DNA of 8,430 nt from positions 1-8,430 of the forward strand of contig JAGOIM010000059.1 of NCBI GenBank assembly GCA_017995665.1. Reading direction: 5' to 3'. Shown here piece by piece: positions 5,635-8,430 of this stretch. How positions within the stretch are numbered: the first letter of the stretch is position 1; the number at the start of each line of letters is the position of its first letter. A program made the translations under genes and the position numbers. The notes beneath the pieces were generated by a model. The model ran no database searches. It was not told the origin of the DNA and was given only the letters and a program-made list of their open reading frames with translations. Source of the stretch: Anaerolineaceae bacterium (GTDB taxonomy: Bacteria > Chloroflexota > Anaerolineae > Anaerolineales > Anaerolineaceae).

Positions 5635-5838
5635 ATGGCTATTATCGTAAATTTAGATGTAGAACTGGCGAAGAAAAAAATGAGCCTGACCGAACTTTCT
5701 GAAAAAGTTGGTATCACAATGAGCAATCTTTCCAATTTAAAAACCGGAAAAGTTCGCGCTATCCGCTTCTCGACGCTTGAAGCTATATGTGAGGCCCTTC
5801 AATGCCAGCCGGGTGATATATTGGAATATCGGGAATAA
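5635..5838 (+). CDS. YozG-like Xre-family helix-turn-helix regulator
   Basis: A 67-aa protein that is essentially a single Cro/C1-type DNA-binding domain. The helix-turn-helix spans about residues 17-38 (SLTELSEKVGITMSNLSNLKTG). It is followed by the conserved RAIRFSTLEAICEALQCQPGDILEY (41-65), characteristic of the YozG-like group. GAGG (5626-5629) lies 5 nt before the ATG and overlaps the stop of the DUF2975 gene, so translation is probably coupled. There is no ligand-binding or dimerisation domain, so any sensing must come through a partner, plausibly the membrane protein next to it. It probably regulates its own promoter at the TTAT-N9-ATAA dyads, but activation cannot be excluded. Confidence 0.93.
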   Translation: MAIIVNLDVELAKKKMSLTELSEKVGITMSNLSNLKTGKVRAIRFSTLEAICEALQCQPGDILEYRE

Positions 5839-5904
5839 GCTTTTCGTCAAAACTTGAAAAACTCAATTTATGAACTAAACTTTAATTCGAAAGGAATGTT
5901 GATA

Positions 5905-6444
5905 ATGATTGAATCGATTATAAACCGGAGAAGTATCCGTAAATTTCTTGATAAGCCACTTGAAGAAGAAAAATTAACTACAATTCTGGAAGCTGCCAGG
6001 CTGGCACCTTCCGGTAATAACGCACAACCCTGGCATTTTATCGTCATCAAAGATGAAGAAGCCAGGCAAGTTCTGGCGCAAGCTGTCAACGAGCAAACCT
6101 GGATTGCAAAGGCACCGGTTGTGATTGTTGCCGTTGCCGATTCAACAAGAGGAAAGGAAGCTTCGGCCGGGACTTTTGTTGACGAAGAAAGCCCTTCAAT
6201 GGATTTGAAGCGCGGCATTCGCGATACGACGATTGCCGTAAGCCATATCTTGCTTGAGGTTGACAATCAGGGCTTGGGTGCTTGCTGGTGTGGCGGTTTC
6301 ACTCAAAAGAGCGTTCGCCCGGTTCTGGGCATCCCGGAAGATAAATTTGTGGTCGCAGTGATTCCAATTGGCTATCCTGCCGAGAAGCCGGAGCCCAGAC
6401 CACGCAAATCTTTGGATGAAATTGTCAAAATTGGTCATTGGTAA
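5905..6444 (+). CDS. Nitroreductase-family FMN flavoprotein
   Basis: FMN-dependent NAD(P)H oxidoreductase of the nitroreductase superfamily, 179 aa. Seen are the N-terminal RRSIRKF (8-14) that contacts FMN phosphate, APSGNNAQPWHF (34-45), the helix IRDTTIAVSHILLEV (105-119), GLGACWCGGF (123-132) with an unusual Cys-Trp-Cys, and GIPEDKFVVAVIPIGYP (142-158). The start ATG at 5905 has AGGA (5892-5895) at 9 nt, and MIESIINRRSIRKF is a normal family N-terminus. Upstream in-frame ATG (5896) and TTG (5854) codons lack spaced ribosome-binding sites. It follows the Xre gene by 66 bp without a clear terminator, so readthrough is likely, though a weak TTGAAA-16-TAAACT promoter (5854-5881) may also serve it. 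The physiological substrate is unknown; family members act on nitro compounds, quinones or flavins. Confidence 0.92.
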   Translation: MIESIINRRSIRKFLDKPLEEEKLTTILEAARLAPSGNNAQPWHFIVIKDEEARQVLAQAVNEQTWIAKAPVVIVAVADSTRGKEASAGTFVDEESPSMDLKRGIRDTTIAVSHILLEVDNQGLGACWCGGFTQKSVRPVLGIPEDKFVVAVIPIGYPAEKPEPRPRKSLDEIVKIGHW

Positions 6445-6477
6445 ATACTGAAATTTTGACCAAAGAAGTTACTTGCA

Positions 6478-6511
6478 TAATAAATCCCCCTCCAGAGAGG
6501 GGGATTTATTA
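6478..6511. terminator. Bidirectional terminator between convergent genes
   Basis: A 15-bp perfect stem pairs TAATAAATCCCCCTC (6478-6492) with GAGGGGGATTTATTA (6497-6511) around a CAGA tetraloop. The G/C core is flanked by A/T pairs in both directions. It lies 33 bp after the nitroreductase stop on the plus strand and 29 bp after the CYTH gene stop on the minus strand, so it can end both transcripts. Confidence 0.88.
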
Positions 6512-6540
6512 TTAGCCTAAAATAGTTAAGAATTAATGGT

Positions 6541-7143
6541 TTAATCAGCGTAGCTCAAACCGAGGTCTTTTGCTTGCACAGTTAATCCCGAAAAATTTTC
6601 GAAAGTCAAATCGCGGAAATTATGCCCGGTATTCTGATTGAAAACGCGAAGCAAGGCGCTATAACTGTTGTTGATCCGTTGCTCCCAAGCCATTCCCAGA
6701 CTTGCGGCTGCGGTTCGAACCTGGTCAGAGCTTTCGCCTTCCAGTTCTATAAATAAGCCATAAGGCATCTCATCGACCGAAAGCGTAACGCCATCCAGGA
6801 AGTAATTTGTGCGATATTTTTCGTAAACCATAAGCACTTCATAGCCCAAAGCCGTCAAAAGCTTTTTGCCTGTTTCAAAATCGGAAAGCGCTACCTCAAT
6901 TTCCTGCCTGTGGATAACGTCATCTTGCACAATTCCGGGACCTTTAAAAGTTAAAAAAGTTTTGAAATCCTGGCGCAAACGCAAAATCTGCTGCTTTTCA
7001 GAAAGGTAGCGATTGGCTTGGTCGAAGCGTAAATTGAGTTCATGAACGCGCTCTTGGGTACAGATGAGGTTCAGCTCTGCAATTTTACGAGTCAAGTTTC
7101 CCAAATTTCTAATCAGAAACTTGACTTCAATCTCCTGATTCAT
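6541..7143 (-). CDS. CYTH-domain protein (class IV adenylate cyclase / triphosphatase fold)
   Basis: The 200-aa protein has the triphosphate-tunnel fold. The defining ExExK is at 4-8 (EIEVK), followed by LRLR (54-57), FLTFKGPG (63-70), HRQEIEV (78-84), EKYRTNYF (108-115), LSVDEMPYGLFIELEGE (121-137) and the NNSY motif (158-161). These supply the paired acidic metal ligands (Glu4, Glu6, Glu133, Glu135) and basic triphosphate contacts (Lys8, Arg55, Arg57, Lys67, Lys109, Arg111). The layout is closest to CyaB-type proteins. Cyclase, thiamine triphosphatase and inorganic tripolyphosphatase activity cannot be told apart from sequence. About 30 residues follow the core. The ATG at 7143 has AAAGGG (7155-7150) at 6 nt. 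It overlaps the end of the upstream membrane-protein gene by 17 nt, which suggests translational coupling. Confidence 0.87.
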   Translation of the reverse strand: MNQEIEVKFLIRNLGNLTRKIAELNLICTQERVHELNLRFDQANRYLSEKQQILRLRQDFKTFLTFKGPGIVQDDVIHRQEIEVALSDFETGKKLLTALGYEVLMVYEKYRTNYFLDGVTLSVDEMPYGLFIELEGESSDQVRTAAASLGMAWEQRINNSYSALLRVFNQNTGHNFRDLTFENFSGLTVQAKDLGLSYAD

Positions 7144-7582
7144 CACGGTCCCTTTTACGAATAGCCGCTGTGTACAAACCAGCCAACAGTAGCCAAACAA
7201 GATGCAAAATGATGGGCAAAACCAGGCTTCCGCCAGCTTGGTCCGGCGACCAAAGAACAAGCTTTTCCAACCAAATCAGAGCGATGGTCGTCAAAGCGGA
7301 CGCCCATAACATAGGGACTTGCCAGGATCGTCCGTCGCGCAAACCTAAATAAGCAGCAATCCCGAGAATCAGGATAATCGCGCCGCTGATAATCAGATAA
7401 GGTGGCAAATAGGCTGGGAAATCCAACTCAAACATTGCGCCTTTGCGCATAATGGTATTAAAGGCTCTGCTAAACCCAAATACAGAAGCAAAGGTTACAC
7501 TTGCCATAGAAAGCAATCGCAAGGTATTCCGCCAAGGATTAGGCTTTTCATCAGGGTCTTTAAGGTCAAAAAGATTAAGCAT
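7127..7582 (-). CDS. Four-helix membrane protein of unknown function
   Basis: I do not recognise this family. The 151-aa protein has a short charged N-terminus (LFDLKDPDEKPNPWRN) and four hydrophobic segments at about 21-42, 59-81, 88-111 and 118-141. It ends with a charged tail (IRKRDRDESGD), probably cytoplasmic. No catalytic or metal-binding motif stands out. The start is uncertain. ATG 7582 has a weak GTGAG 7 nt upstream and would overlap the preceding gene by 8 nt, sharing ATGCTTAA with its stop. ATG 7588 and GTG 7594 are also in frame. It is the middle member of an overlapping three-gene operon with the partial helicase-associated protein upstream and the CYTH protein downstream. Confidence 0.75.
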   Translation of the reverse strand: MLNLFDLKDPDEKPNPWRNTLRLLSMASVTFASVFGFSRAFNTIMRKGAMFELDFPAYLPPYLIISGAIILILGIAAYLGLRDGRSWQVPMLWASALTTIALIWLEKLVLWSPDQAGGSLVLPIILHLVWLLLAGLYTAAIRKRDRDESGD

Positions 7583-8430
7583 TATCATTCTCACTTTCGT
7601 TTATATCGGTTAGGTATCCCAGGTTTGCTAATGCCTGGGCAATTGCTTTTTCGCCACCCTTTTTGAGGATGACATCGGTTGGCCCCAGGCTTTCGCCCAG
7701 CCAATGGGAGGCTTTGGAATCACGCAAGGCTTGCAAAATTTCAGGTGAAGCAAGTCGCAGGATTGTTTCAGTTTGAATCGCAGCTTGCTTGCCCTCGGTT
7801 TCCCAAGCTTTGATGGCTTTGTAAAGTTGAGGGGGCAAGCCGTTTTCGGCATTTTTGCGCAAGAGCTGAATCAGATGTTTTGGCAAGAGGGCTTGCTTTT
7901 CGGCATTGCTGAGTGATGCCGGAGTGATTTGGTAAGTGCCACTTTCTGCGCTAACCTCCAGCCATTGCGCAAAACGGGAAATTTGGTAGCGGGCAAGCCT
8001 TTGTGACCGATTGGTCATCATGATTTTCCCCGTTGAACTGAGTTGAATCGGCTCATTTTCAATTTCGGAAACAAGCTGTTCGGGGGAAGACTCAAATAGG
8101 AAAAAGATTGGTTTAAGGCGGAAGAGGATTTGATTTTTCTCATCAAAGCTAAGAGCGAGATCTGCCAAACCGAGGAGGGGAAGCATGACGGTAAGAATAT
8201 AGGAGATTAGTTTGCCCTCAAGTTGCTCCCAGCTCTCAAAGCCGTTAAAGGTTTCGACCTCTTTGACAGGCTCGAAGAAATCAAAGGGCAATAACGTTTG
8301 CTCAGGGAGAGAGGGTTTTGAAACCACGGTCCAACTGAAATATTCTTCTTGTTCGCGCAAAAAATCCGGTTTATTGGTTTTTATCAAACTCACCAAATCA
8401 TCCAGACGATACCATTGCTCAGCTTCCAGG
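7575..8430 (-). CDS. Partial: C-terminal part of a helicase-associated (XPB/Ssl2 N-terminal-like) domain protein
   Basis: The frame is open to the right edge, so this is the last 284 residues of a longer protein. The in-frame TTG and GTG at 8396 and 8393 are internal codons: LEAEQWYRLDDL continues upstream of them. Visible are WYRLDDLVSLIK...PDFLR (6-24), then GFESWEQLEGKLISYIL and LPLLGLADLAL (63-93). These fit the W..veG.L....PL.wLGl.dl pattern of the helicase-associated family (Helicase_C_3 / XPB-Ssl2 N-terminal-like) found in Chloroflexota and actinobacteria. The rest (about 135-275) fits that family's later part: TGKIMMTN, a helix with RYQISRFAQWL, YQITPASL, LPPQLYKAIKAWE, and a last GEKAIAQALANLGYL. 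No Walker or helicase motor motif occurs in the visible part. The assignment rests on pattern memory, and the role is unknown. Confidence 0.6.
   Translation of the reverse strand, partial: LEAEQWYRLDDLVSLIKTNKPDFLREQEEYFSWTVVSKPSLPEQTLLPFDFFEPVKEVETFNGFESWEQLEGKLISYILTVMLPLLGLADLALSFDEKNQILFRLKPIFFLFESSPEQLVSEIENEPIQLSSTGKIMMTNRSQRLARYQISRFAQWLEVSAESGTYQITPASLSNAEKQALLPKHLIQLLRKNAENGLPPQLYKAIKAWETEGKQAAIQTETILRLASPEILQALRDSKASHWLGESLGPTDVILKKGGEKAIAQALANLGYLTDINESENDNA

Noticed and set aside
5868..6266. Minus-strand open frame of 132 codons
   Set aside because: Mirror of the nitroreductase gene, which is clearly coding on the plus strand.
7144..7260. 39-codon N-terminal extension of the CYTH gene
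   Set aside because: It would overlap the membrane-protein gene extensively, and the CYTH ExExK motif normally lies within the first residues. The ATG at 7143 has a good ribosome-binding site.
8391..8396. TTG/GTG as the start of the rightmost gene
   Set aside because: The frame continues without a stop to the window edge, and the upstream residues (EQWYRLDDL) fit the protein family, so the gene is truncated by the window.

Overview
The window looks like chromosomal DNA from a Chloroflexota bacterium, most likely of class Anaerolineae. This is an inference from several things seen together. There is a LysM lipoprotein whose linkers are long Thr/Pro runs (TPTxTPT style). There is a complete A-type flavodiiron protein, which fits an anaerobic or microaerobic life. 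There is a partial protein resembling the helicase-associated (XPB/Ssl2 N-terminal-like) family. G+C is moderate by eye. No phage, transposase, CRISPR, tRNA or rRNA sequence was seen.

Layout from left to right. (1) Positions 1-73: a minus-strand promoter with a TetR-style imperfect palindrome, for a gene lying off the left edge. (2) Positions 74-2949, minus strand: murI (glutamate racemase), then a LysM lipoprotein, then folP (dihydropteroate synthase). murI and the lipoprotein gene each have a TATAAT box exactly 6 nt before the ATG, which suggests leaderless transcripts. folP sits 7 nt behind the lipoprotein gene and its ribosome-binding site overlaps that gene's stop. (3) Positions 3013-3513, minus strand: rplS (ribosomal protein bL19) as a self-contained unit with a strong promoter, a short leader and a strong hairpin terminator. 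(4) Positions 3576-4772, minus strand: a flavodiiron protein. (5) Positions 4773-5153: a 381-bp divergent intergenic region with a 54-bp inverted repeat and a near-consensus plus-strand promoter covered by two dyads. (6) Positions 5154-6444, plus strand: a DUF2975 membrane protein, a 67-aa YozG-like Xre regulator and a nitroreductase, ending at a bidirectional terminator. (7) Positions 6541-8430, minus strand: a tightly overlapping operon of a partial helicase-associated-domain protein, a four-helix membrane protein and a CYTH-domain protein.

Most of the genes are ordinary housekeeping genes: cell wall precursor and envelope (murI, LysM lipoprotein), folate (folP), translation (rplS) and O2/NO detoxification (flavodiiron protein). 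The less described parts are the DUF2975/Xre pair with its dyad-covered promoter, the overlapping helicase-associated/membrane/CYTH operon, and the intergenic inverted repeat. I see no clear new defence or mobile system.
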